From Akkermansia muciniphila (GTDB lineage: Bacteria; Verrucomicrobiota; Verrucomicrobiia; Verrucomicrobiales; Akkermansiaceae), in the NCBI RefSeq assembly GCF_018709685.1, contig NZ_JABDHQ010000010.1, positions 1 through 64,000 on the forward strand: a stretch of DNA of 64,000 bases, written 5' to 3'. The number at the start of each line of letters is the position of its first letter. Position 1 is the first letter of the stretch. The position numbers and the translations under genes were made by a program. Positions 17,559-25,941 of this stretch are shown here, piece after piece. The notes under the pieces are model-generated. The model saw only the letters and a list, made by a program, of their open reading frames with translations. It was not told the origin of the DNA and searched no databases.

Positions 17559-18666
17559 AGCCTTTCCCGCGTGGCTGGTTCCCCTGGTCTTCGGCCTGAT
17601 GGGAGCGTGCATAGGTTCCTTCCTGAACGTGGTCATTTACCGGGTGCCCCTGGGCATCTCCGTGAATGACCCGGCGCGCTCCTTCTGCCCGGAATGCGGG
17701 GAACCCATCCCGTGGTACCTGAACATTCCGGTGCTGAGCTGGCTGGTTCTCAGGGGAAAATCCGCCTGCTGCGAAACCCCTGTCAGCTTCCGCTACTGCC
17801 TGGTGGAGCTGCTCACGGCCCTGCTCTTCGCGGCCATGGGATGGAAGTATGCGGATGCCTCCGCGGGGGCCGCCGTCCTGCTCTGCGCATGGAGCGCCAT
17901 GGCCATCGTCATCATCTTCATTGACGCGGAGCATCTGATCGTCTTCCGCACCCAGACGCTCATCGGCGCCGCGGCAGGGGTGGGGGCCTGCTCCCTTTAT
18001 CCTTTTCTCCTGCCGGACAATGACGTCATGACCTGGACAGACGCCTTCACGGCGGCGGTGCTGGGAGGCGCCGCCGGATATGCCGTCATCAGGCTGGTGA
18101 TTGAACTGGGCAAACTCCTGTTCGGGACCTGGAAGCAGCATTTTGACGCTCCGGCCCCGTGGAGCCTGAGGGAACCGGAATCAGAGCAGGAGGAATTGCA
18201 GCTCATCATTGACGGGCAGCCTCATGACTGGTCCATGCTTTTCCACCGCGCCTCGGACAAGGCCGTCATTTCCGGAGGCTCCGTCACCATTGACGGGAAA
18301 GTTCTTCCGCCCGGCGCCGTCACCCTGCGCCAGGACAGAATAGAGCTGGAGAACGGTGACGTTTTCCAGCTGGAAGACCTGGAAAGCGTGGAGGGGAGCC
18401 TGACGGATATTCATGCGCAGCGGGAGGCCATGGGGTCCGGAGACGCGTGGATTCTGATGATGGCCGGATGCATGGGCGGCTGGCAGGGCGCCGTGTTCTG
18501 CCTTTTCATCGGCTCCCTGCTGGGGATTGTGCAGGCGGTCATTTCACGCATGGGCTTCGGCCGGAATCTCCCCTTCGGCCCCGCGCTGCTCAGCGCCGCC
18601 TTCATCTGGCTGCTGGGAGGCGACCGGTGGTGGCTGGCCTATATCCGCTTCATTTCCGGAGAATAA
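17551..18666 (+). CDS. Prepilin peptidase (A24, PilD-like) with large cytosolic insertion
   Basis: The 371-residue membrane protein is a type IV prepilin leader peptidase/N-methyltransferase relative. The N-terminal DiscrimA domain contains CPECG (C46, C49) and a second pair at C73-C74, which would form the zinc site. The first catalytic Asp is D125 (FIDAEH). The second lies in GSGD (D298). Between the TM segments, about 110 hydrophilic residues (roughly 190-290) are inserted just before the GxGD motif, which makes the protein much longer than PilD (about 290). It is translationally coupled to the LOG gene. The target would be type IV pilin or type II secretion pseudopilins, none of which is encoded here. 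Confidence 0.88.
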   Translation: MSEAFPAWLVPLVFGLMGACIGSFLNVVIYRVPLGISVNDPARSFCPECGEPIPWYLNIPVLSWLVLRGKSACCETPVSFRYCLVELLTALLFAAMGWKYADASAGAAVLLCAWSAMAIVIIFIDAEHLIVFRTQTLIGAAAGVGACSLYPFLLPDNDVMTWTDAFTAAVLGGAAGYAVIRLVIELGKLLFGTWKQHFDAPAPWSLREPESEQEELQLIIDGQPHDWSMLFHRASDKAVISGGSVTIDGKVLPPGAVTLRQDRIELENGDVFQLEDLESVEGSLTDIHAQREAMGSGDAWILMMAGCMGGWQGAVFCLFIGSLLGIVQAVISRMGFGRNLPFGPALLSAAFIWLLGGDRWWLAYIRFISGE

Positions 18667-18691
18667 TTTTTCCCGCATGACACGGCTGTAG

Positions 18692-18722
18692 CCGCAACCT
18701 TCCGGGGTTGCGGTCTTTTTTT
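18692..18722 (+). terminator. Terminator after the prepilin peptidase gene
   Basis: A perfect 8-bp stem (CCGCAACC with GGTTGCGG) and a run of seven T residues follow the prepilin peptidase stop by about 25 bases. Confidence 0.88.
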
Positions 18723-18947
18723 ATCAATCTCTTTCATTCTCAGCCGCTTTCCAATCCGGCGCCAAAGCCGGATTGACGGCAATGCCCTAGCCTGTTCCGG
18801 CGTCCCTGCCGGGGGCGCATACGTTTTTATTTTGCAACCAGGACGGAAACCGGGTGTTCATCCTAGCAAAGGGAGGCGCCTCCGCCGTTCAAACCGCCGC
18901 AGGGCAGCGCTCCTTTCCGAAACGCATTAACCTCACCACTCAAAGAT
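18723..18947. other. Intergenic region upstream of EF-hand gene, with hairpin
   Basis: It contains an 8-bp hairpin at 18753-18774 (AATCCGGC with GCCGGATT) that has no T-tract. The promoter of the EF-hand gene must lie within it; I see no clear consensus. There is no credible open frame. Confidence 0.4.
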
Positions 18948-20108
18948 ATGACCAAGCAAATATTGATGGCCGCGGCCTTTGCCGCATGCTCCGCGTTCGC
19001 CCAGGACGCACCGCCGCCCCCGGCCCCGGTCTCCCCTTCCGACGCTCCGGGAATGCAGCCGCCCCCTGAACGAAGGGGAGGCCCCCGCAACCGGGCAGGA
19101 GGCCCGAACCGCCAGGGTCCCCGTCCGCAACAGGCCGAACTCCGGCTGAAGAGGATTGATCCCGGCATCATGATCATCGGTGAAGAACTGGTGATGGCCA
19201 AGTACGATACCGACAAGGACGGCAAGCTTTCCGACGAGGAAATAGCCGTTCTGCAGGCGGACGTCAAGAAAGCCCAGGAAGCGAAGAAAGCCGCCATCCT
19301 GAAGAAGTTTGACAAGGACGGAGACGGCAAACTTTCCAAGGAGGAGAGGAAGGCCATGCAGGACGAATGGCTGAAGGACAATCCGGAAGCCGCCAAGCGC
19401 ATGGAAGAGATGAAGGCCCGCCAGGAAGCCCGCAAGGCCGAGATGCTGAAGAAATATGACAAGGACGGCGACGGCAAGCTTTCCGACGAAGAAAAGAAAG
19501 CCATGCGTGACGACTGGGCCAAGGACCATCCGGAAGCCGCCAAGCGCATGGCGGAAATGAAGGCCCGCCAGGAAGTCCACGCCGCCAGAATGGTCAAGGA
19601 GTTTGACAAGGACGGCGACGGCAAGCTTTCCCCGGAAGAGCTCCAGGCCATTCCGCCCCATCACGGGCAGCCCGGTCCGCACCATGCGGCCCCCGGCGGT
19701 CCCAAGGGACCGGGAGCGCCCGGAATGGACGGTCCGCGCCGTCCCGGAGGCCCCAGGGCTGAAGGCCCCCGCGCGCCCAGGGGACCGGAAGGCCGCAGAG
19801 GCGGTGAAGGACGCCGTGGAGACGGAGACCGCGGCCCCCGCGGCAACCGTCCGGACGGCCCCCGCCCCCAATTGGACCCCAACCGCGCCCCGATCATGGC
19901 CGCCGGCTGGATCCTGATCGAAGAGAAGTATGACGCCGACAAGGACGGCAAGCTGAATGAAGCTGAAATGGCGCAGCTTAATGCGGACGCCTCCAAGGCT
20001 CTGGAAGCCCGCCGCGCCGCCCGCAGGGAAGCCAGAAAGGCGGCCCGCGGCAATAACGACATGCCTCCTCCTCCCGCCCCGGTGCAGGAAGACGGGGATG
20101 ATGAATAA
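18948..20108 (+). CDS. Secreted EF-hand protein with Gly/Arg/Pro-rich linker
   Basis: The 386-residue product begins with a signal peptide (MTKQILMAAAFAACSAFA). It then has at least five EF-hand-like DxDxDG loops: DTDKDGKLSDEE, DKDGDGKLSKEE, DKDGDGKLSDEE, DKDGDGKLSPEE and, near the C-terminus, DADKDGKLNEAE. Between the fourth and fifth lies a long stretch rich in Pro, Gly and Arg (about 240-310). Such proteins bind Ca2+ in the periplasm or outside the cell and are common in Planctomycetota and Verrucomicrobiota; the partner is unknown. The near-identical loops suggest recent internal duplication. A strong terminator follows. Confidence 0.82.
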   Translation: MTKQILMAAAFAACSAFAQDAPPPPAPVSPSDAPGMQPPPERRGGPRNRAGGPNRQGPRPQQAELRLKRIDPGIMIIGEELVMAKYDTDKDGKLSDEEIAVLQADVKKAQEAKKAAILKKFDKDGDGKLSKEERKAMQDEWLKDNPEAAKRMEEMKARQEARKAEMLKKYDKDGDGKLSDEEKKAMRDDWAKDHPEAAKRMAEMKARQEVHAARMVKEFDKDGDGKLSPEELQAIPPHHGQPGPHHAAPGGPKGPGAPGMDGPRRPGGPRAEGPRAPRGPEGRRGGEGRRGDGDRGPRGNRPDGPRPQLDPNRAPIMAAGWILIEEKYDADKDGKLNEAEMAQLNADASKALEARRAARREARKAARGNNDMPPPPAPVQEDGDDE

Positions 20109-20147
20109 GTTCACCCGCAGCAACGCATAGCAGAAACAGAGAGACGG

Positions 20148-20178
20148 CCCCGTCTGCCTTACGGCAGGCGGGGTTTTT
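20148..20178 (+). terminator. Terminator of the EF-hand gene
   Basis: An 11-bp GC-rich stem (CCCCGTCTGCC with GGCAGGCGGGG, one G-T pair) is followed by five T residues. Confidence 0.88.
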
Positions 20179-20196
20179 CTTATCAGGGAAAAGGAA

Positions 20197-20300
20197 TTAG
20201 GGGTTATAGGAATCATAGGGAACTTTAGGGATTATAGGGAATTCCCCTCTTACCCCTCTTACCCCTCTTACCCCTCTTACCCCTCTTACCCCTCTTACCC
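20197..20300. repeat. 9-bp tandem array with converging purine-rich arm
   Basis: Six full head-to-tail copies of CCCCTCTTA, plus a partial copy, run from 20244 to 20300. The region just to the left (about 20197-20240) holds degenerate TAGGG-spaced units with the opposite strand bias, and the junction is a perfect GGGAATTCCC palindrome. The element as a whole could fold into a long imperfect hairpin. It sits between a terminator and the 3' end of secDF, outside coding sequence. Confidence 0.85.
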
Positions 20301-20412
20301 AGCAAACTCTCGGACTTACTTAACCCTTCCCCTTCCTTCCACCAAGAAACGGACCGGGGGAGGCATGCAGCTTCCCCCGGTCAGAGTTAATGAATCAATT
20401 TCCTGCCGCCCC

Positions 20413-22845
20413 TCAGGCTCCGGCCTTCATGGCTTCCTTCACTTCCGCGTGCAGACCATGCTTCCTGGAGAACAGGAGGGCCGCCGGGGAGGCGATGAAG
20501 ATGGAGGAGTACGTGCCAATCAGGATGCCCGCGGAGATCGTCCAGGCGAAGTCTTCCATGGAAGGACCACCGAAGAAGTACAGGCACACCAGCACGGACA
20601 GCGTGGAGAGGGAGGTCAGAAGGGTACGGGAGAGCGTCTGGTTGATGGCCTCATTCATGATGTTTTCCGCACTTTCATTCGGGTCCGAGAACCGGAGGAA
20701 TTCACGGATGCGGTCAAACACGATGATTTTGTCATTGATGGAGTAGCCGGCCACCGTCAACAGCGCGCCGATGTGGATGACGTTCAGCTCCGTTCCGCTG
20801 ATGATCACCAGCCCCAGCACCAGCAGCACGTCATGCGTCAAGGCGATAACGGCACCGATGGCGAAGGTCCATTCAAACCGCACCGTCAGGTAAACCATGA
20901 TGCCCAGAATGCCGAAGAAGAGGGCCCAGGCGGAAGTGATGAGCGTGTCGTAACCCATGGACTGGCCAATGGTTTCTTCACTGAACGGGGCATCCTTCAA
21001 CACGGGGAAGGCTTTGTTCAGCGCGTTGGTGATGGCCGTCTTGTCCTGGGCGTTGTCAGAGAAGTTGACCAGGATGTTCACCTTGCTGCTGTCCGTGGAT
21101 TCAGCCACTTCCTGCACCGTGGCCTTCTGGGTCAGGGCCAGCTTGTTGACCACATTTTCCGCTTCCCGGAAGGGAACTTCATCCTTGTTCACCAGGTAGG
21201 AGATGGAGGAACCGCCGGTGAAGTCCATGCCCAGGCAGTCCTTGCCCTTCATGGCGCCCACGACCAGGCAGATTAACAGCAGGATGGCGGACAGGGAGCA
21301 GGACCATATCTTCTGGCCCATGAAGTTGATGTTGCTCTTGTTCTTGAAGAGGTTCAGGAATTTGACGTCCTTCATCAGGCCCACCGTATCCGCCCAGTAG
21401 AACAGGACGCGGGTGACCAGGATGGCCCCGATCATGGAGGTAATGACACCCACCGTCAGCGTAACCGCAAAGCCCTTGATGGTGCCGGTAGCCATCCAAT
21501 ACAGGATGACGGCGGTAATGAGGGAGGTGATGTTGGAGTCAAAAATGGCGGAGAAGGCCTTGTCAAAGGAATTGCGGATAGCCACGCGGAAGGGGCGCCC
21601 CGCTTCCTTTTCTTCCCGCAGGCGTTCATAAATCAGCACGTTCGCGTCCACCGCCACGCCCAGGGTCAGCACGATACCGGCAATGCCCGGCAGCGTCAGT
21701 TCAAAGCCGAAGATGGACATGGCCCCCAGCAGAAGCAGGGCGTTGATCGTCAGGCCCATGATAGCCACCAGCCCGGCAAAGCGGTAGTAGATGATCATCA
21801 TGATGAAGCACAGGATCAGGCCCGTAATGCCCGCATATTCCCCCTGAAGCAGGGCCGTACGGCCCAGGGAGGCGGAGATTTCACTGGCGGATTCAAAGTT
21901 GAGCTTGTTGGTCAGGGGATTGGAAAGCACTTTCGTCAGCGCTTCCGCCTCCCCTGGGGCGTCCAGCCCGCTGATTTCAAAGCTCTTGGAAAGAATGGCC
22001 TGGACCGTGGGGGCGCTCTTGACCACGTCATCCAGCACAATGGCCATGCGGTCATGGCCCAGCTGCATGCGGGAGGTGAGGTTGTACATCTTGTCCGCCC
22101 CCTCGTTGCTGAGGGTGACGTTGACATGGCCGGGACGGGCCAGGTCCACCCCGGCGCGGACAATGTCCTTGCCCGTCAGGGATTCACGCTTTTCCAGGAA
22201 GATTTTTTCCTTAACGTCCTCGCCCTTGCCGTTCTTGAAGGTGTATTCATACAGGCGGTAGCCGGGAACGCGGATGCGGCCCTCCGCCACCAGTTCATTG
22301 TTGCGCGGATGGACGGGGAGAATTTGCAGCTTGGCGACCTTCGTCAAAATGGCCTTGGTTTCCTCGCGCTTGGCGGGGTCCGCGGCGGGAATCTGCACTT
22401 CAATGAGGTTCAGGTTGTCCTTCTTCTTCGGGCGGATGATGACGTCATTGGCTCCGGTGCTGTTAAGGCGTTCCGTCAGGATGACGCACGCCTGTTCCAT
22501 GGCCTGGTCCGTCAGCGGAATGGGCTTGCCGTCATCCCCGATGTTCGGTTCCACGCTCAGCGTGAAGGAGACGCCCCCGGCAATGTCAATGCCGTACTTC
22601 AGGCCCTGCTGGAAGAGGGAGAAGAGGGAGAAGGACGCGATGCCGATGATGAAGATCGTCCCGGCGTTGCGCTTGACCCTGTCCTGGTCGGAACCCAGGT
22701 ACCAGAAAAACACGCCCAGCAATACCAGACCGCCGATGAAAATGAAAAGAGGGTTGCTGAAGAGATCGTAAATAAACGCAAGGGGAGCGGACGTTCCGCC
22801 GGCCGCGGGTAGAGTATCGGCAGATGCCAGGAGATTCATAGACAT
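20413..22845 (-). CDS. secDF: Fused protein-export membrane protein SecDF
   Basis: The 810-residue protein is SecD and SecF in one chain. Each half has a large periplasmic loop and six-TM RND-like core. SecD signatures include GIDIAGGVSFTL and GIAGIVLTLGVAVDANVLIYERLREE, and the SecF half includes LGMDFTGGSSISYLV and IHIGALLTVAGYSINDKIIVFDRIRE, with the proton-relay Asp and Arg residues in these stretches. SecDF uses the proton gradient to pull preproteins through SecYEG. A single-chain SecDF is known in Firmicutes and in the PVC group. I use the ATG at 22845; starts at 22839 or 22878 are also in frame. Confidence 0.95.
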   Translation of the reverse strand: MSMNLLASADTLPAAGGTSAPLAFIYDLFSNPLFIFIGGLVLLGVFFWYLGSDQDRVKRNAGTIFIIGIASFSLFSLFQQGLKYGIDIAGGVSFTLSVEPNIGDDGKPIPLTDQAMEQACVILTERLNSTGANDVIIRPKKKDNLNLIEVQIPAADPAKREETKAILTKVAKLQILPVHPRNNELVAEGRIRVPGYRLYEYTFKNGKGEDVKEKIFLEKRESLTGKDIVRAGVDLARPGHVNVTLSNEGADKMYNLTSRMQLGHDRMAIVLDDVVKSAPTVQAILSKSFEISGLDAPGEAEALTKVLSNPLTNKLNFESASEISASLGRTALLQGEYAGITGLILCFIMMIIYYRFAGLVAIMGLTINALLLLGAMSIFGFELTLPGIAGIVLTLGVAVDANVLIYERLREEKEAGRPFRVAIRNSFDKAFSAIFDSNITSLITAVILYWMATGTIKGFAVTLTVGVITSMIGAILVTRVLFYWADTVGLMKDVKFLNLFKNKSNINFMGQKIWSCSLSAILLLICLVVGAMKGKDCLGMDFTGGSSISYLVNKDEVPFREAENVVNKLALTQKATVQEVAESTDSSKVNILVNFSDNAQDKTAITNALNKAFPVLKDAPFSEETIGQSMGYDTLITSAWALFFGILGIMVYLTVRFEWTFAIGAVIALTHDVLLVLGLVIISGTELNVIHIGALLTVAGYSINDKIIVFDRIREFLRFSDPNESAENIMNEAINQTLSRTLLTSLSTLSVLVCLYFFGGPSMEDFAWTISAGILIGTYSSIFIASPAALLFSRKHGLHAEVKEAMKAGA

Positions 22846-22983
22846 TTCAATCCGGATTGGGTGTGAGTAATACGGCAAGGGATTGTGGAGAATTTCACCA
22901 GCAGGTCAAGCCTTCTGTGCGTGTACCCGTTAAGAGGAAGGGCGCCCCCGCGGAACGCCGGAAAAGGCGCCGCTCCACGGGCA

Positions 22984-23016
22984 TGAAAAACCCGGTTTCC
23001 GCAGGGAAACCGGGTT
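22984..23016 (-). terminator. Terminator of the polysaccharide deacetylase gene
   Basis: A perfect 12-bp stem (AACCCGGTTTCC with GGAAACCGGGTT) is followed on the minus strand by a T-run. It separates the deacetylase gene from secDF. Confidence 0.88.
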
Positions 23017-23041
23017 AAAGGGAAAACCGGAAACGCTGAAA

Positions 23042-24010
23042 TTACATGCCGGCCACCGTTTCCACGGGGACCGGGGCGGGCGTCACGGGAGTGACGATTA
23101 CAGGCGCGGAAAGAGGCGCGGAATCCGGAACAGCCGGGGAAGGAGGCATGGAAGGCGCGTGACCGGAGGCCGCGCGGCCGCGGCGCATGAGTTCGGAAAC
23201 GGTCACCAGTTCGTACCCGCGGTTTTTCAGCCCTTTCACTATGGCGTCAATAGCCGCTACCGTGGAGGCGTGGATGTCATGCACCAGGATGATGGAGCCG
23301 GGCTTGGCGCCGTTTACGGCGCGGGCGGCCACCACGGAGGAGCCGGGCTTGCGCCAGTCATTCGTATCCACATCCCACATGATGGTGGTGAAGCCGAAGC
23401 GCTGGCGCGCCCAGGAGGCCACGCCGGCGTTCGTGTAACCGCCGGGGGGGCGCATGACCACGGGAACCACGCCGCAGGCGTTGCGGATGGCTTCATTGGT
23501 GCTCTGGAGCTGGGATTCCGCCTTTTCACGGGAAACCTTGCTCAGGTAAACGTGGTTCCACGTATGGTTGCCCACTTCATGGCCTTCATTGACCATGCGC
23601 TGGACCACCTGCGGGTGGGCCTTGACGTTGCAGCCCTGCATGAAGAAGGTCCCTTTCACGTTGTTGGCGCGGAGGATGTCCAGCACCCTGGGGGTCAGCG
23701 TCCCGTGGGGGCCGTCGTCAAAGGTGAGGGCCACCACCTTGTCCGGCACGGCCACGCGGTTCACCGTAACGCCGGGAATGCGGGGGGAAAGGGGGGTGTC
23801 ATTGTAGGACGGGCTCACGGACGGCGGCGGCACGGACTTGTCAGGCAGTTTCACGGCGGGGCGGTCCGGCTTCTTTCCGGGGGCCGTCACCGGGGAAAAG
23901 GAGGTCTTCACCGGGGCGCCGGGCTGGACCGGCTGCTCAGTCTGGTCCTGATGGGAACAGGCGGACAGCCCAAGCGCCAGGGCGCATGCAAGGAATAAAC
24001 GTTTCTTCAT
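23042..24010 (-). CDS. Polysaccharide deacetylase (NodB-fold) lipoprotein
   Basis: The 322-residue product starts with a lipoprotein signal ending in LSAC (Cys at about residue 18). A Pro-rich spacer follows, then a carbohydrate-esterase 4 NodB domain (about 88-275). All five CE4 motifs are visible: TFDDGPHG, GNHTWNH (metal His pair), RPPGGYTNAG, WDVDTNDW and LVHDIH. Relatives N-deacetylate peptidoglycan or chitooligosaccharides. As a lipoprotein it would act in the periplasm or at the outer membrane. The C-terminal tail is Pro/Val-rich. It is monocistronic, with its own terminator. Confidence 0.9.
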   Translation of the reverse strand: MKKRLFLACALALGLSACSHQDQTEQPVQPGAPVKTSFSPVTAPGKKPDRPAVKLPDKSVPPPSVSPSYNDTPLSPRIPGVTVNRVAVPDKVVALTFDDGPHGTLTPRVLDILRANNVKGTFFMQGCNVKAHPQVVQRMVNEGHEVGNHTWNHVYLSKVSREKAESQLQSTNEAIRNACGVVPVVMRPPGGYTNAGVASWARQRFGFTTIMWDVDTNDWRKPGSSVVAARAVNGAKPGSIILVHDIHASTVAAIDAIVKGLKNRGYELVTVSELMRRGRAASGHAPSMPPSPAVPDSAPLSAPVIVTPVTPAPVPVETVAGM

Positions 24011-24083
24011 AACAGGTTTTTGGAGGATTTACGCCCATCCCGCCTACTTGTCACGTCCTAAATCATCCATCTGTGCGGCATGA

Positions 24084-24110
24084 AAAAGACGCCTCCCGGC
24101 TTGAGAGGCG
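24084..24110 (-). terminator. Terminator of the LolA-like gene
   Basis: A short GC stem (CGCCTC with GAGGCG) followed on the minus strand by five T residues, directly downstream of the LolA-like gene's stop. Confidence 0.75.
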
Positions 24111-24147
24111 CCATGCGTGCGGGAATACCCCGGAATGGAGGAGGGGC

Positions 24148-24879
24148 CTACTCCGGGCTGTCCATGTCAATGTAGCTGACGGATACCGTCCTGCGGGGGT
24201 TGGCGGGGTCCCTCACTTCCACCTTCATCCTCTTGAAGAACCAGGAGCCGTCCTTCAGCTTCATCACGGAATCAATCATGAACCGTTTGGCCAGCTCCCC
24301 GCGGCCGTCAATGCCGTCCACCTGCCACATGGCGCCGTTTTCCTTGTCAATCCAGACGCGCACCCAGGCATACTGCCCCACCTTGGGGTTGGGGTTCGGA
24401 ATCTGAACGATCCAGCAGTCCCGGCCCTTTACCGTGCTCGCCGCGTCATCCCGGACGATCTTGGCCTGGGGCCAGTACAGGTAGCGCATGGAGAGGTCTT
24501 CATACGTCACGTCCGTCCCGGCAATGGGGACCGCGTACTGGGAGACCGGCAGAACGCCGGATTTGCCGCCTTTCCAGGAGAGGATTTCCTGGCCACGGTC
24601 CTTGAACTTCAGGTCAAACCTGTTCCAGGCATTGTCCAGCTGGTACTGGAAGGCAATCAGGTTGCCGCGCAGGCTCATGGAAAAGGGAACCTTCACGCTG
24701 CGCCTGCGTATCTGCCCCTTCACGTCCTTGTTTTCCTGAAGGGTCGCCCCCTGGCGCACCCTTTTCAGCAGCTGCCCGGCATCCGGGGCCGCCTGCTGGG
24801 AGAATGAAGGAGCCAGGGAAAGGACCACGGCGGCCATCCCCGAAAGGAAAGCGGAAAATAAAGAACGTCTGCTCAGCAT
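24148..24879 (-). CDS. Outer-membrane lipoprotein-sorting (LolA-like) protein
   Basis: The 243-residue product has a signal peptide (SRRSLFSAFLSGMAAVVLSLAPSFS). Its beta-rich region is typical of the outer-membrane lipoprotein-sorting family found in Verrucomicrobiota (WNRFDLKFKDRGQEILSW, YEDLSMRYLYWPQAKIV, CWIVQIPNPN, YAWVRVWIDKENGAMWQVDG). Relatives share the LolA/LolB barrel that carries lipid-modified or hydrophobic cargo across the periplasm. The cargo is unknown, and it is not the canonical LolA gene by position. It is monocistronic. Confidence 0.75.
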   Translation of the reverse strand: MLSRRSLFSAFLSGMAAVVLSLAPSFSQQAAPDAGQLLKRVRQGATLQENKDVKGQIRRRSVKVPFSMSLRGNLIAFQYQLDNAWNRFDLKFKDRGQEILSWKGGKSGVLPVSQYAVPIAGTDVTYEDLSMRYLYWPQAKIVRDDAASTVKGRDCWIVQIPNPNPKVGQYAWVRVWIDKENGAMWQVDGIDGRGELAKRFMIDSVMKLKDGSWFFKRMKVEVRDPANPRRTVSVSYIDMDSPE

Positions 24880-24950
24880 GAACTGCTCATATCACTCCGG
24901 AAACGCGGAAAAAAACCTTTTCTCAGTCACCGGACGGCGTCCATGACATT

Positions 24951-24980
24951 TTGCGCCGATTTTGCTCGACTAGGTTATAC
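24951..24980 (+). promoter_or_regulatory. Possible sigma-70 promoter of the pgeF-like gene
   Basis: TTGCGC at 24951 and TTATAC at 24975 are separated by 18 bases, close to the sigma-70 consensus. The distance to the ATG at 24992 is short, so initiation may favour the in-frame ATG at 25025. Confidence 0.3.
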
Positions 24981-24991
24981 AAAACGACAAG

Positions 24992-25714
24992 ATGTGCCCA
25001 ACGACATCTATTGATCCATCAATTATGGAAACGCCTGCATTCTTGAAGCCCATCCAGTCCTACCCTGGGGAAATCGTCCAGTTCATTGAAAGAATTCCGG
25101 GAGTGGACGTAACCGGAGACCGGGAAACCGTGCTGGAACGGCTGGAACCGTACCACCGCGCGGAAGTGGAAGCCCTGGGCTGGCGGTGGAAGGACCTGCG
25201 CCGCGCCGAGCAGGTGCACGGCACCAAGGCGGCCCTGGTGGGGGACATCGGCTCCAATTATCCCGTAGAGGGCGCGGACAGCCTGATCTGTTCCGGGGTT
25301 TCCGACTGCGTGCTTGCCATTTACGTGGCGGACTGCGCCGCCGTCTGGCTGTATGACAAGGAACACTGCCACCGCTCCCTGATCCATTCAGGAAAGGCGG
25401 GAACCGCCGGCAACATTGTGGCCAACACCATCAAGTCCATGAAAAAATGCCTGGGGGTGGACCCGGCCAACCTGATCGCCGTCATTTCCCCCTGCATCCG
25501 TCCCCCCCACTACGAGGAAGACATCCCCACGGCCATCAAGACCCAGCTTCTGGAGGAAGGGGTGCCGGAAGACCAGATTCATGACTCCGGCCTGGACACG
25601 GCGTCCGATACCAAGCGTTTTTATTCCTACCGCGTGGAAAAAGGCCAGACGGGCCGCATGCTGGCCCTTTTCGGTCCGGACCACGCCACGCGCCCGCACC
25701 CGATCATTCTTTAA
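24992..25714 (+). CDS. Polyphenol oxidase family/purine nucleoside phosphorylase (YfiH/PgeF-like)
   Basis: The 240-residue protein belongs to the DUF152/YfiH (laccase-domain) family. The zinc site is visible as the His of EQVHGTK, the Cys of VADCAAVW and the His of LIHSGKAG; the usual HAGWRG motif is altered to HSGKAG. Characterised members are cytosolic purine nucleoside phosphorylases/adenosine deaminases, or PgeF-like enzymes that edit peptidoglycan precursors. A second in-frame ATG lies at 25025. The gene ends with a strong terminator, so the capsid-like gene downstream is not in the same unit. Confidence 0.85.
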   Translation: MCPTTSIDPSIMETPAFLKPIQSYPGEIVQFIERIPGVDVTGDRETVLERLEPYHRAEVEALGWRWKDLRRAEQVHGTKAALVGDIGSNYPVEGADSLICSGVSDCVLAIYVADCAAVWLYDKEHCHRSLIHSGKAGTAGNIVANTIKSMKKCLGVDPANLIAVISPCIRPPHYEEDIPTAIKTQLLEEGVPEDQIHDSGLDTASDTKRFYSYRVEKGQTGRMLALFGPDHATRPHPIIL

Positions 25715-25751
25715 CCGCGGGAAGGCCCGGCCTTCCCCTCCCCTTTTATCC

Positions 25752-25787
25752 AGCGCATCACGGTTCCGCCGTGGTGCGCTTTTTTTC
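25752..25787 (+). terminator. Terminator of the pgeF-like gene
   Basis: A 12-bp stem (AGCGCATCACGG with CCGTGGTGCGCT) followed by seven T residues. Confidence 0.9.
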
Positions 25788-25941
25788 CGTATGCCCCATA
25801 CCCGTTGGCGCTGGAGGGCACGGCCGCGCAATCCCGCAGGGGACAAGGCCGCAGCCCGCCGCGGCAGGACCGTTCCGGTTACGCCGGACCCGACAATCCG
25901 AGTTGCCGTTCCCGCATTCAAACATCATTACATTTGCAATC

